Positions 23,806-34,798 of a DNA stretch of 64,000 nt are shown here, in pieces. Each line of letters begins with the position of its first letter. Within the stretch, counting starts at the first letter, position 1. The position numbers and the translations under genes were made by a program. The notes beneath the pieces were generated by a model. The model ran no database searches and had not been told where the DNA came from. It saw only the letters and a program-made list of their open reading frames with translations. Source of the stretch: Cokeromyces recurvatus (lineage: Eukaryota; Mucoromycota; Mucoromycetes; Mucorales; Mucoraceae); NCBI RefSeq assembly GCF_025118155.1, contig NW_026251388.1:1426001-1490000 (forward strand), given 5' to 3'.

Positions 23806-25462
23806 TTATGGTTGTTGTTGGGATGAGAAATCCCAAGGGTTTAATAATAACTCCATCATGGATTCATTAGGTGAATTAGGGATAACTGGGTCCATAGGAA
23901 AAGAAGAAGGATCAATCATCATAGGTTGTTGCGTAGTAATTGGTATCATATATGGATTTTGGGTATTGTTGCTCATCACAGGAGCCGAGAATCTATTATT
24001 CCGTACTGCTATTGCATGCAAATTTTGTGAAGTAGGATCTATAGATAACACATTGTTTGTAGATGATGCCGTCACATTGGTTAAATCTGGAGGCGTTGCA
24101 TTTGTTAACGTGTGACGACGTGGGTTAATATAGGGTCGAGATGAGGTTCGATTTGTTCTTTGAGAAGGAACTACGAATTCACCAATAGAAGAGGCACTAC
24201 GTCGTAATACTGATTTTCTTGAAAGTGAAGTTGTTCGTCGTGGTGTAATAGGAAGCATAGATGGAGGATTTCCATTAATACTATTATTGCTATTGAATTC
24301 AATACCAGTAAATTGGCTAGTGGTAGGTGATGATGGCTGGGAATAGCTTGTTATGCCTCGCTGTTGCTGTTGCTGTTGTTGTTGTTGTTGCTGTTGCTGT
24401 TGTTGTTGCTGTTGCTGTTGCTGTATTTGTTGTTGATAAAAATAAGGTGATTGTTGATACATAGATCCTAATAAAGGTGCTGAGAGTCTATTATTAGCAT
24501 AAGGTGATCTACCCGTTGATCTCATACGATGATTTGCAACTTCTGAGGAATTAAATACAGCGCTTGATTGCATAAGATAAGATGCATCGGATACTGGGAA
24601 TTGAAGAGACGATCTAGAATGACGTTTTCTTACAGTAGGCGTAGGCATATTTGGACTATGAGGCGAATTTAATGCAGAAGGCATTAGTGGTGAAGATCGA
24701 GTCGATGAAGTGTTAGAAGGCGATGCAATATGTAGTTCAGAACGATCTAAAGAATTATGATGCTCAATGGTTGTCATTTCTAATTCAGTCACTGGCGATT
24801 TGAGGATAATAATTTTTAACATTGAGCATGTTTGTTCATAAATATCATTTATTGGCTCAGAAATGTTATATATATTTCGAGAAGCACGTAAAATTGTAAT
24901 AGCAGCTGTCAAACAATAAATGATTTGCTGATGTCCTCGTATGAATTTATAAAATATATCTAACCCTTCTTTTTTTATGATATAATCTACGATATGGGGA
25001 ATACTTTTAGCAGAGGATAGGCATTGAGAGATATATGTGCTATGCTGTTCTATCATGTAATTATCAGTTAATATGTATGGTCTATAAAGAAGAACTTTGA
25101 CCAAATGGTATATTAAATGGATGAAGGAAACATATATGTCTCCCTTTCCCATATCCGGTATACTAGCTCCTAATTTTGAGAGGGCATTTTCTAAATTGGC
25201 AAATTGTTTGATTTCATTAGATTTGTTTCTATTATTCTCGTTTCTGCCTCCATATTTGAGTCGCATCAATTGAAGTACAGATGCTAGAATATGCACTACT
25301 TTGGATAACCAATGAAAATTAAAAATTGCGTTCGAATCATTGCCAGATTCATCTGGAAGGACGTGAGGATAGTTGACAGTGCATTTTTCACTTTGATCAT
25401 ATAATTCCAAGCCCTGTTCAGTACTATATATTTATATATACATACATAAACACACATATATT

Positions 25463-25508
<46 letters not shown>

Positions 25509-26602
25509 TATATGTACGTATTATTCAATTTAGATATATTAATTATTCACTTGTTTACTCTAATCAAACCTCATTAAAACTTCATAAGCATAAAGGGCCC
25601 AAAAAGTTCTTCTCCTATATTCCAGCTCATACTCACCAAAAGTTGAATGAGTATTATCAGGTAGTTCTCTTGATAAACCTAGATCACTAGACATTTTAAC
25701 AGCCAATTGTAAGAAAAATTTTGTTCTCCAAAAGAAGCCCGGTCTATGAATAGTTTCATGATATTTAATTAATAATAAAAATGCCTGAACAGACGAAAGT
25801 CTTGGACTATCTGAATACATATCAATTAGTCCAAGTGCTGTTTTATAAAAAGACCATCCTGGAGGATCATTAGTTACTTGTTGTTGTGGGACAAATTTTG
25901 ACGCGACTGCATAAATAGCATTCAACAATAAAATAGATGGTTGGGGTTGCGTAAGAAAAGCTTTATAGATAAAAGGCATTGAAGGATGCAAATGATCAAA
26001 ATAGATTTGAACAAGATCAAATCGTATAGCGGTTGGCAAGGATGATATAATAGGTTGATTTAATTCTGAATTCATATGTGTGTTATACAGTGGCTCTATA
26101 CGGTCTATTCGTGCTGGATAGTCTGGTATATATGATGCATGCCCAATTGCAGTAACATCAAGATGCGTATTTATTTCAATACTAGGATCTAAATAATTAT
26201 TAATTTCCATTTTTTGGTTATTAATTCTAAAAATAAATAAATAAATAAATACCCTTTTCTTCATAATTTTTATGAACATCTGGATGTATATCTTTTGAAG
26301 AAAATTCAAGTATTTGTAAAATATTATCAATTGTCCTTAATCTAGTTTCAAAAGGCTCCAAATACTTCTTTGGAGGTCCCCTTTTAGGCGTGACATTTGA
26401 GAAGATACATTCTGTTGAAGATTTTTGACACCTGGCACAAGGTTGAGCTCCATCACAACGCACCTAAAAATAAGTAAATTACGCTGAGTTTAATGATCAA
26501 AAAGAAAAAAAAATGGAATTATGCTCAGTGAAACTTGACGAGTTGAAAGTGTAAAATAATAATAAAAATATGCAGTTATATAATGCGATTATATCAGGTA
26601 GT

Positions 26603-26635
<33 letters not shown>

Positions 26636-26829
26636 TACGAGCAAATAAAAATAGGAGCCAAGTAAAAAAAAAAAAAAAAAAAATGGCTTTTACATTGAAG
26701 TTAAATTACCTTTCTTTTTCTACATTCATCGCATGCCCGACTCACTTTGTTTCGTTTAATTCCACTGTTCGAAGATAATCGGTTCTTACGTTCCGGTAAT
26801 TCTGGCGTGGGTGGTGATGAGTCGTCCAT
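23806..26829 (-). CDS. Zn2Cys6 fungal-specific transcription factor with poly-Gln tract
   Basis: Exons 26829..26710, 26463..26253, 26188..25570 and 25423..23806 give 855 aa. The Zn(II)2Cys6 binuclear cluster is CDECRKRKVRCDG then CARCQKSSTEC (residues ~33-60), followed by linker PKRGPPKKYLEPFE. An intron splits the cluster after RKRK. The fungal-specific transcription factor domain follows (FDLVQIYFDHLHPSMPFIYK, FFLQLAVKMSSDLGLSREL, YRRRTFWALYAYEVLM). The C-terminal third is Ser/Pro-rich with basic RKRHSRSSLQF and RRTTSLSRKSVLRRS patches and a Gln tract (24361-24425). The exon 2/3 junction was chosen as the only acceptor (26188) that keeps frame, and the exon 3 donor is GTTTGA, less common. 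Nuclear DNA-binding regulator; target genes unknown. Confidence 0.86.
24361..24425 (-). repeat. Coding CAA/CAG (poly-Gln) repeat in transcription factor
   Basis: Read on the minus strand this is a mix of CAG and CAA codons giving more than 20 consecutive Gln. The mixed codons would limit slippage. Length may vary between strains. Confidence 0.85.
26604..26633. repeat. 30-nt poly-A tract inside intron of the Zn2Cys6 gene
   Basis: Uninterrupted A run lying in the first intron (26464-26709), followed by another A run near 26664-26682. On the coding strand these are T tracts, and they make this intron (246 nt) longer than most in the window. Confidence 0.9.
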
Positions 26830-28091
26830 TCTGGCATTGTTTTATGGTCTAAACTCAAATTGCTTTATTTTTTATCCTTTTTTTTTTTCTTCTCTCCTCG
26901 TATTTTGTCTATTAACTGTAAAAAAGGAAATCGGGTATAAAAAAAAAAGATATAACGAAAAAAATTATTGTAAAAAATTATCTTCTGTTTGAAAAGAAAA
27001 TCGCTTTTTCTTTTATAAAAAAAAAATAGGTTTCAGACTGAGTTTTTTTTTTATTATATTTTATTTTAATAAAGAATTACCAAGTTTTCTTTAGTAATAA
27101 AATGATGCTTACCACAGTTATAAAGTACTCATAATTTACATTTATTCTTCCGAGGTTAAACTTATTTTTTATCAGCTAAAATAACCTTAGATCCTAGAAT
27201 TTTCATGACTGTTGTTATTATTAACATGTTAGGCTGCTTTAGATTATTTTGTATAGTTTAATTCAAGATTTATCACTATAACTAATTCAGGATTTTATTT
27301 CTTTTTACGCTTATGCATTGTAATATTATAAGGTAAGCTATTTATCTCTTTTTATTTATATAAAGAAAATAAAAAGATTCAACTCAGTCATGATGAAATT
27401 ATAGTCTTTTATTAAAAAAAAATCTTTCCTTGAACATAACTTACTATTTATTATACAATTTGATGCTATAGATCAATTATTATTGTGTTTTCCAAATTAT
27501 TTGAAACATAAATTTGATTTTTTTGAAATACAAATTCAAGTTATTTGAAATAGAAATTCCATTTATTTGCAAAGATAAACGTAATTAATTGAAAAAAAAA
27601 GTCAAGTTGTTACGGATCTTAAAAAATAGGCTGAAATTTAATAAAATTGTTAAGACACTTTGTTCACCAGCTGAACGACACAAAAAAAAAGGATATGTTT
27701 TAGTCTAAAGACTAACAAAAGGTCATTCAGTTCGCCATATATTTATACTAATTTAGTTAGGGGTAAAAGGGGGGTGACTCTCTCTTTTTTTTATTATTAT
27801 TTTTACAACAAAGTTAAACAACTAGATTTCCGTTTACTTTCTAAAGATACTATAACCACATACTTTTTTCACTCAAAGAATAAAACCGGCTTCTTAATAA
27901 TACAGTTGAAACTGTTTTATGTGTTCCGTATGTAATTATTCAGTATCAAAAGGGTTTGTTTTGGCCTTATATTTTATAATAATTACAACAAACAACACTT
28001 AATATATCAAAGTCTGCTTATAAAAACCGTAAAATTTTTATTTTTATCACCTTTTCTTTCTTTTTTCTCTACCTGTTATTGCTATCATAGT
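26830..28091. other. Intergenic region
   Basis: About 1.26 kb of AT-rich DNA. The stretch 27485-27560 has several imperfect copies of TTATTTGAAA-type sequence. No coding frame recognised; it contains the transcription-factor promoter. Confidence 0.5.
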
Positions 28092-28497
28092 ATGAAACGT
28101 AAAAGGAAATTCCTCTCTGACCCTAAGGAAGAGGAGGTCACTCTTAAAAAAAAAGAGGTATGTAACAGAATAGGGAAATCATTACTTAATAGTATACACA
28201 CTCATGGTGTCTTTGTAATAGCGAGTAAAACTCTTCCCAAACCTGCTACTACTACTACTACTACTGCCAACTATGATGAACTCCTAGAAGTCTCTGACGA
28301 TGATTTACAACCTCAAATAAAACTTCGCAAGAGAACAAGTAAGTTTCATTATATTGAACTAATAAAGTAAAAACTGATAAAATATAAATTAAGGTCAAGA
28401 AAGCAGTACGGTATGGAATCGTGACGTGATGGCTGCTAAAAACATAAACTACATTTTTACATACATGTCACAACATAAAAATAAAAAGACCTCTTGA
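28092..28497 (+). CDS. Small gene or remnant: Lys-rich exon spliced to a RuvC-III-like C-terminus
   Basis: Exon 1 starts at 28092 (MKRKRKFLSDPKEEE...) and ends at a GTAAGT donor near 28340. A 54-nt intron ends TTAAG at 28394. Exon 2 reads QESSTVWNRDVMAAKNINYI then FTYMSQHKNKKTS and a stop at 28495-28497. The WNRDVMAAKNI block matches the RDxNAAxNI motif holding the third catalytic Asp of TnpB/Fanzor-type RuvC domains, and in Mucorales relatives it is likewise followed by a (Y)IF.YM..H segment near the C-terminus. There is no zinc ribbon or earlier RuvC motif, so the whole could be a captured or truncated fragment, about 116 aa. Exon 1 also has a Thr run coded by ACT repeats. Whether it is expressed is unknown. 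Confidence 0.4.
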
Positions 28498-28965
28498 ATT
28501 TCAAAGATCTTCTTAAATGTATGTGAGCTCTATAACGGATTCGCATCCCTTACTTAACAGGTACATAGTATATATTATATTATTATCTATCACTCTCGCT
28601 AACCTTTTCATTTTACTTTTTTTTTTTTTTTTCAAATAATTTTTTTTATTTTTTTTCAAATAACTCTAATTGATATTTTAATTAATTTTTATTTATATTT
28701 CAAAAAATTCTAAACTTTTATTTAAATTATTTGAAAAATACACATGAAATATAAACACAAGAAGTAGTTATAAGCCACATTATTTCGGTGACTGCTACTC
28801 CTTTATAATTTCGGAATTTCAAATTATAGAGTTTCGTATAGGGTGCCCTACCCCATACTTACTATCTTATTCTGAATATGTCAAAGGAATAAAATCTCCT
28901 ATTTATATTTTTACATATTTACATATATTTATATACAACTATTTCTTAATCATTAACGGAATAGA
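28498..28965. other. Promoter region of mitochondrial uL3 gene
   Basis: About 470 nt, T-rich at 28618-28660, with TTCAAATAA/TTATTTGAA-type repeats at 28633-28740. No gene seen. Confidence 0.5.
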
Positions 28966-30045
28966 ATGTCTTTGAGTTTATTTAAACATCTAACTTTTTC
29001 AACTAATAAGGCACTAAATCCATCACGCATTGTTATAGCAGCAGCATTTCATACTAGTCCTCTCTCAGCTAATGCAACCCCTGCTTCATCACAATGGACA
29101 CCTAACTCTGTTCGTACAGGCGTCATTGCTAGAAAGAAAGGCATGACATCTGTTTGGAGCGAATCTGGTATTCGTATGCCTGTTACTGTTTTACAAGTAA
29201 ATAGGGGGAGGGGGAAAAAAAAAGTTAATGCTTAATAATCTTATGCATGACACTCATATGTATATTATTAGTTAGAAAACGTGATTGTTACAGATATTCG
29301 TACTGAAGAAAAACATGGCTATAATGCTTTACAGATCGGATGCACAGAAAAGAAAGAAAAAAACGTAACAAAGCCATTAATTGAACACTTTAAATCGTTG
29401 GGAGTTGGACTTCGACAAAAGTTATTTGAATTTCAAATTACTAAGGATGCCTTTTTACCTATTGGTACTGAATTAACAGCTAATCATTTTGTTACAGGTC
29501 AATATGTGGATGTGACAGCGCCTTCGTGAGTGAAATAAATAAAATATAAACACATAAAAAGTATCTAGTTAGGTGTTTTCTTATGTATATGTATATATGT
29601 GTATATATATTTATTTATATAGAATTGGTAAAGGTTTTGCTGGTGTCATGAAAAGATGGAATTTTAAAGGTCTTCCTGCTTCTCATGGTGTATCACTAAC
29701 ACATCGTTCAGGTGGTTCAACAGGCCAACGTAAGGTAAAGAATAAGTTATAATACACTTGAATATGAAAATATACTTATGATTGTTATATATATATGATT
29801 AGTGGCCTAGTAAAGTATTTAAAGGTAAAAAGATGGCTGGTCGTCTTGGTGGCGAAAATGTTACAGTTCAAAATTTGAAAGTTATCAAAGTTGACCCTGA
29901 ATTAAATTTAATTTATGTGAAGGGCTCTATTCCTGGATTTGATGATCAGTTCGTTAAAATTAAAGATGCTGTCAAATTACGCGGCGAAAAGCTTTTTCCA
30001 AAGGAATCCATCCCCCCTCCTTTCCCTACATTTATGAGTCAATAG
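28966..30045 (+). CDS. MRPL9: Mitochondrial large-subunit ribosomal protein uL3m
   Basis: Exons 28966..29196, 29272..29525, 29623..29734 and 29803..30045 give 279 aa. The N-terminal ~40 residues ([17 protein letters not shown]...FHTSP) look like a mitochondrial presequence. The rest is the uL3 fold: [74 protein letters not shown] and [17 protein letters not shown]. These match yeast Mrpl9 and bacterial L3. The loop with [12 protein letters not shown] inserts toward the peptidyl-transferase centre in L3 proteins. Component of the mitochondrial 54S ribosomal subunit. Confidence 0.93.
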
Positions 30046-30058
30046 TTTAGTTTAAATA

Positions 30059-30093
<35 letters not shown>

Positions 30094-30430
30094 AACAAAA
30101 CAAAAAGAATAAACATATAGAATAGTTTGTATATAGTCTTATATGCATGAATATATATATATTTATATAACATGTATTTTTACTTGATACAAATGGCATT
30201 AGGGGGAGAAGCAACACCATTCTCTTTGTTCAAAGGTGCGTTATTAAAAAAATAGGTGTATATTTTATCTTTAGCAGAGTCTTCTGCAAGGTCTTCAAGG
30301 AAAAACATTTAAAATTCAACTTTAGAACAATTTATATACATGTAATCATATATTTCTTCTTTCACAGAAGGAGGGAAAAAAAAGAAAGAAAAGAAAAGCT
30401 AAAATAAATTACTTGATGTGGAAAAGCGCT
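30046..30430. other. Convergent intergenic region with GA-rich repeat
   Basis: About 385 nt between converging gene ends. It has an (AAAG)n/(AG)n tract just after the uL3m stop (30059-30093) and no coding frame. Confidence 0.55.
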
Positions 30431-31163
30431 TTATTTTTGTAATTCTTCTCTATCTTGGAGAATCTTTTTATAGTTGGCTTGCTCTTCAGCTGGAATCTTT
30501 TCGAAATATTTTTGTGTATATTTGTTAATAGTGAATGCACTCACTTGTTCTAAATTATCACACAAAAGCTTGAATTTATCGTCACAATTAATGATTCTTT
30601 TATCTGTTTCTGACTGTAAGTTATGCTTTCTAATATATTCCCACATCTTTTTAACAGTTTGAGGACGAGAGCACTAGAACAAAATAATAATAAATAAAGT
30701 ATATACATAAGAAGCTGATTAACAAGAACATAACAACTTACTATATCGGTTCCAATAATGTCACTTAAAGGTGAAGTCACTTTATACACAGGCCAATCGA
30801 TAGGCTTCTTGGGCTGTTGCTTCTTTTTTTTGGTTTCCTTTTTAATAGTAGGAGCAGTCGTCTTTTTAATCGACGTATCTTTTTTCTTTAAAACACGTTC
30901 CGAATCTTGCGAAGAAGTAGAAGCTTGTTGTTGGAAACTCAAAAAAACTTGTTCAATTAAAGTATTAATTTCCTTTTTTACATGATCTAAAGATGTTCCA
31001 ATTTGAGCTTCTAATTCCTTTCTGATTTTTTTTGTGGTAATCGTTGAAAGATCAGAGTTTTTCAATATTGCTATATAGTTATTTCGTGTTAATTGATGTT
31101 TTAATTTTTTTATTTTAAATGTTTCTATTCACCTTCAATATTTGTTCTATATTGTTCAGTCAT
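30431..31163 (-). CDS. DEK_C plus SWIB/MDM2-domain protein (UAF30/TRI1-like)
   Basis: Three exons (31163..31133, 31070..30742, 30673..30431) give 200 aa. Residues ~4-60 form a DEK C-terminal-type helical domain (YRTNIEAILKNSDLSTITTK then KIRKELEAQIG). A Lys-rich linker (KKETKKKKQQPKKP) follows. Residues ~110-190 are a SWIB domain (YKVTSPLSDIIGTD, SRPQTVKKMWEYIRKHNLQ, RIINCDDKFKLLC). This pairing is seen in yeast Tri1 and in Uaf30, a subunit of the RNA polymerase I upstream activating factor. The first exon is short (MTEQYRTNIE) and restores the start of the DEK_C domain, which supports the splicing. Nuclear or nucleolar chromatin role is inferred from the family. Confidence 0.86.
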
Positions 31164-31683
31164 TTACTATTTAGCTAAGCTTTTTGTTTTAAAAATAACA
31201 AAAAAAAAAAAAATAAAATAAGACAAAATATCCTATGTTTATTGTTAATATTTTTTTTTTTCAAGTACACGCGGCTGCTGTTGCATCTTTTTTTTTTGTG
31301 ATTTTTAATAAGGATTTTATTATTTTTGACAAGTACAATAATCTATTTGAATTTCATTATATTAAATTAACAATAGATTTATAAGCTCTTTTCTTTATTA
31401 TTTATTCCTCATCATTTTTCTATTTTAAATAGTTACTATAGGCACATTTTATGATGCATTTATACCTTATACAGCGCTGATGAGTTCAATTAACGTTTTT
31501 AAAAATTCTAATTAGCGGAAGCTAAAACCTCAATTTATGTAATAAAATAAATCAATAAGTATGCTCAAATTTCCCAAATAGCAATTCTGAAAAAAAAAAG
31601 GTAAAAGCTTTTTAATAATCAAATGGCGTTTTTATTTTTATACATTGTATTTTAAACATGAGTATAATAAGAATTTTTTTTTA
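31164..31683. other. Intergenic region
   Basis: About 520 nt of AT-rich DNA with A and T tracts near 31200 and 31252. It includes the promoter of the SWIB gene. No feature recognised. Confidence 0.5.
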
Positions 31684-32490
31684 ATGGAAGAGGACCAAGG
31701 TAGAATCACCACAGAAGATGGTGAAGATGTTATGGATATATTATTGAAGAAGGGAGTGAAGAATTTAACAAATTTAACAGCACATAAAGAAGCGGAGCCC
31801 ATTCTCATTAAACTCGATCCCGAAGATAAAAATGTAGAAAATAGAATGGAAGTTGTAGCTGAAAAAGTAAAGAAAATAAAAAAAAAAGATAGATTACGTG
31901 CTGTCAATAAATATAATAGCTATACCAACGATTAAAAGACTTTATTTTTCTACTATTTGAATATCAAGTTTTTTTTTTTGTTGCAAAATCTGGAAGAATG
32001 GCGGGCAATATTGAACGTACTGTATAGACTTGGGCTAAAATAATTAAAAATAAATTTGAAAAGGATATATATGAGAATCAAACACATTTAGTTAACTGTC
32101 CCGAGATCCAATTGCAGGAGAAGCAACAATACTATTTTGATTAAGTTCTATGATGACAAATCATTTACGACAGCTGATAGTCTTATGGCAGCATTTAAGA
32201 GTTTTAATTTAAAAAGAACCCACAGTCAATAATTTTATGTAATTTATCAATTAAGAAGCCTGTTGCTCGAAGTGTCGAAAATGTATAAATGAGAGATATG
32301 AAAGGTTTCGATACTAGACTTCAACAGACAAGGATTATATTAAAAATTGTATTTTTATTAATAGATCCGGTTTCGATATTCATATGAGGCTCTCTTATAA
32401 TGTATAAAAATAAAAACACCATTTGGCTATATATTTATATATATAAAAGGAGTTATTTCAACTTCGAATTCAGGTCATGCAATTTATGTA
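31684..32490 (+). pseudogene. Decayed Tc1/mariner (IS630-type DDE) transposase
   Basis: Pieces of one transposase lie in order across all three frames. First is an 83-codon frame at 31684-31935 ending NKYNSYTND. After a T run comes AKSGRMAGNIERTV, stop, TWAKIIKNKFEKDIYENQT (helix-turn-helix region) and IQLQEKQQYYFD. Then IKFYDDKSFTTADSLMAAFK. Finally NCIFINRSGFDIHMRLSY. The last block corresponds to the xxFIDExGF(N/D) box that holds the first catalytic Asp of Tc1/IS630-type transposases; here that Asp is replaced by Asn. The order and spacing fit fungal Tc1-like elements. At least two frameshifts, several stops and the loss of the catalytic Asp make it dead. Terminal inverted repeats were not identified. 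Confidence 0.65.
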
Positions 32491-33475
32491 TTTGCTTTTT
32501 TTTTTGTCTCCATACTTACCTTTTTTCTTTGCGGAAAACTTCATAATTCAACTACCATGGCACAACTTCGTATGAATTGCCCTGGTTGAATAGCTATTTT
32601 AGCCTTCGTGCTTTGTTATTCGCAGTGGAAAACTGCTTTGGCTTACACAATAGGGATTTAGGTGAATAGGCTATGTATGGGGATCTCTGACATAGCAACT
32701 AGTATCCTCTTCTCGCCTCTTTTTTTTAATCTTTCAAGTTAGATAAGCTTTCACCTTCTCGTGGTTAGTTCTGTTAATCATAGCTTTTTTTTTTTTTTTT
32801 TTTTTTGCAATAAGAACTAAGAAAGGCATTTTTGTTATTTAAATAAAAAACGAATTTGATTTATATTAGTGTTTAGAATTTATGTTTAATTTGTTTATGA
32901 CCATACTATTAGTAGTAGACGTTTTAGAGGGGTGCTTAAGACTGAAATACAAGATTTTGTTTCTCTTGGCTGATTATATATCTTTTCTTTTTTTTCCCCT
33001 ATTCTTTTATCTCTATGAATTGATATTTTAATGGCTTAATTAGTTCTTCCGTACCCCCCTCTTCCTATTGAAAATCCTGGTCCCAAGTTGCTGCAATGGT
33101 TATTTAATAACTGAAGCTAATGTATTATTATTCATTTTTTATAACATTGGTATATTTTTTCCTTTACTTCATCCCTCCCCCCATCTCTTTCTTTATTTTG
33201 CGTCTCTTACAATGGTTTTTTATGTTCTTTTTTTCTATTATTTTATTAAGCTGATCCAGTATCATTTAGATACTATGTGCTCATAAAGATCAAAAATTTA
33301 ATCATGTAATCGTATAGATATGCCTTTGAATTTAAATTAGAGCATTTTATTTTTTTTTTTTTATTTTTTTTTTTTAAAAAAAAGTCCGCGCTTTACCATC
33401 GTCTATTACTACTAACAAGCTACCTTTTATTTTCTTTTCTTTTGTTTTATTATAATATAAAATAAGATTAACATC
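32491..33475. other. Intergenic region
   Basis: About 1 kb with T tracts (32786-32806, 33351-33375). It probably includes the rest of the Tc1-like fossil beyond recognition and the promoter of the ZIP gene. Confidence 0.5.
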
Positions 33476-34632
33476 ATGTCATTTCAGGCAACCGCATTCG
33501 CATTTCTGTTTCCAGGAAATGCAATGACAAATTCTATCTTAGCTACAGCTTATATTTCTATCTTTCCAAATCTTCTTCTTTATTTTGTTCCTCCTGATAT
33601 TAATACAGGTGCTTTAAACGTGTTAGTTAGTTTTGCTGTTGGTAAGAACGAAATATATATTTTTATATATACATATATGCCTTCATATAAATAAAGTTCA
33701 CCTCTAATTATACTATTTTTTTTATATATATAAAATGGAAAGGTGGACTTTTGGGTGACGTCTTTCTTCATTTACTTCCTCATGCTTTCTTGGGTGAAAA
33801 GACAGAAGAACATTCATTCGTCGAGATTGATAATCAAAAGAATGTACTTATAGGTACAGGTATTTTTATTGGTTTATTTTTCTTTTTCTTTATGGATAAG
33901 ATGATGCGTATTGTGAATGGAGGTAGTGGTCATGATCACGGTAGTCATCAACATCATCATCATCACGAAGAACCTACTTCATCAGCTATGACTTCAGCTC
34001 TCGAAAAGGAAGATAATAGTGCTATTCGTCAACGTAAACAGGTTGTTGAACAAGTGAAAAAGGAGCTTGATAAGGATGAAAAACATAAAGAGGGAATTAA
34101 ATTAAGTGCCTATCTTAATTTACTTGCTGATTTCACACATAACATGACAGATGGTCTCGCCATGGCTGCTTCCTTTTATGCTTCTCCTGCTGTAGGCGCT
34201 ACAACCGCAGTAGCTGTTTTCTTTCATGAAATTCCTCATGAAGTAGGTGATTATGCTATTTTAGTTCAATCTGGCTTTAGCAAGCAAAAAGCTATGATGG
34301 CTCAATTCACAACTGCTGTAGGTGCCTTCTTAGGTACCATCATTGGTATCATAATTGAAGAAAGATCTCTTGCAAATAGAGCAGCTGACATAAAGTCAAA
34401 TATGACTAATGTAGTAGGCTTATTTGGTACTGATCTTCGTTGGGGAGATCTTGTTATTCCATTTGCTGCAGGTGGTTTCCTTTATATTGCAACTGTAGGT
34501 GTTATTCCTGAATTATTAGAAGTTACAGGCAATATAAAGAAGGATAAAAAGCAAGCCTTTACAGAGTTTATTGCTATGTTTGTTGGTTTAAGTTTAATGT
34601 TCTTTATTGCTTGGAATGATATCCCTGCCTAA
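33476..34632 (+). CDS. ZIP-family zinc transporter (LZT/KE4 type, YKE4/SLC39A7-like)
   Basis: Two exons (33476..33641, 33743..34632) give 351 aa. The protein has the LIV-1/KE4 layout: early membrane helices with GGLLGDVFLHLLPHAF, a His-rich loop (HDHGSHQHHHHHEE), then the metal-path helices with DFTHNMTDGLAMAASF (HNxxDG motif) and VFFHEIPHEVGDYAIL (the HEIPHE signature). The C-terminal helices include FAAGGFLYIATVGVIPELLE. Members of this branch (yeast Yke4, human SLC39A7) move zinc across the ER or Golgi membrane into the cytosol. Length is normal for the family. The splice joins V-G across a phase-1 GTAAGA donor. Confidence 0.92.
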
Positions 34633-34798
34633 ATAAAAATAAAAAAAATAAAATAAAATAAAATAAAAAAAAATAAAAAATAAAACAAAAATAAACTTAT
34701 TTTTTTATTATTATTATTTAATACAATAAAGCTTTGAGGAGCTATATTAATAATTGCTCTATAAATAAACAAATGTATACAACACAATGATGGCGTAA

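Noticed and set aside
24361..24425. CTG/TTG repeat on the plus strand as a possible CRISPR-like or regulatory array
   Set aside because: It is a simple triplet run coding poly-Gln on the minus strand; there are no spacers.
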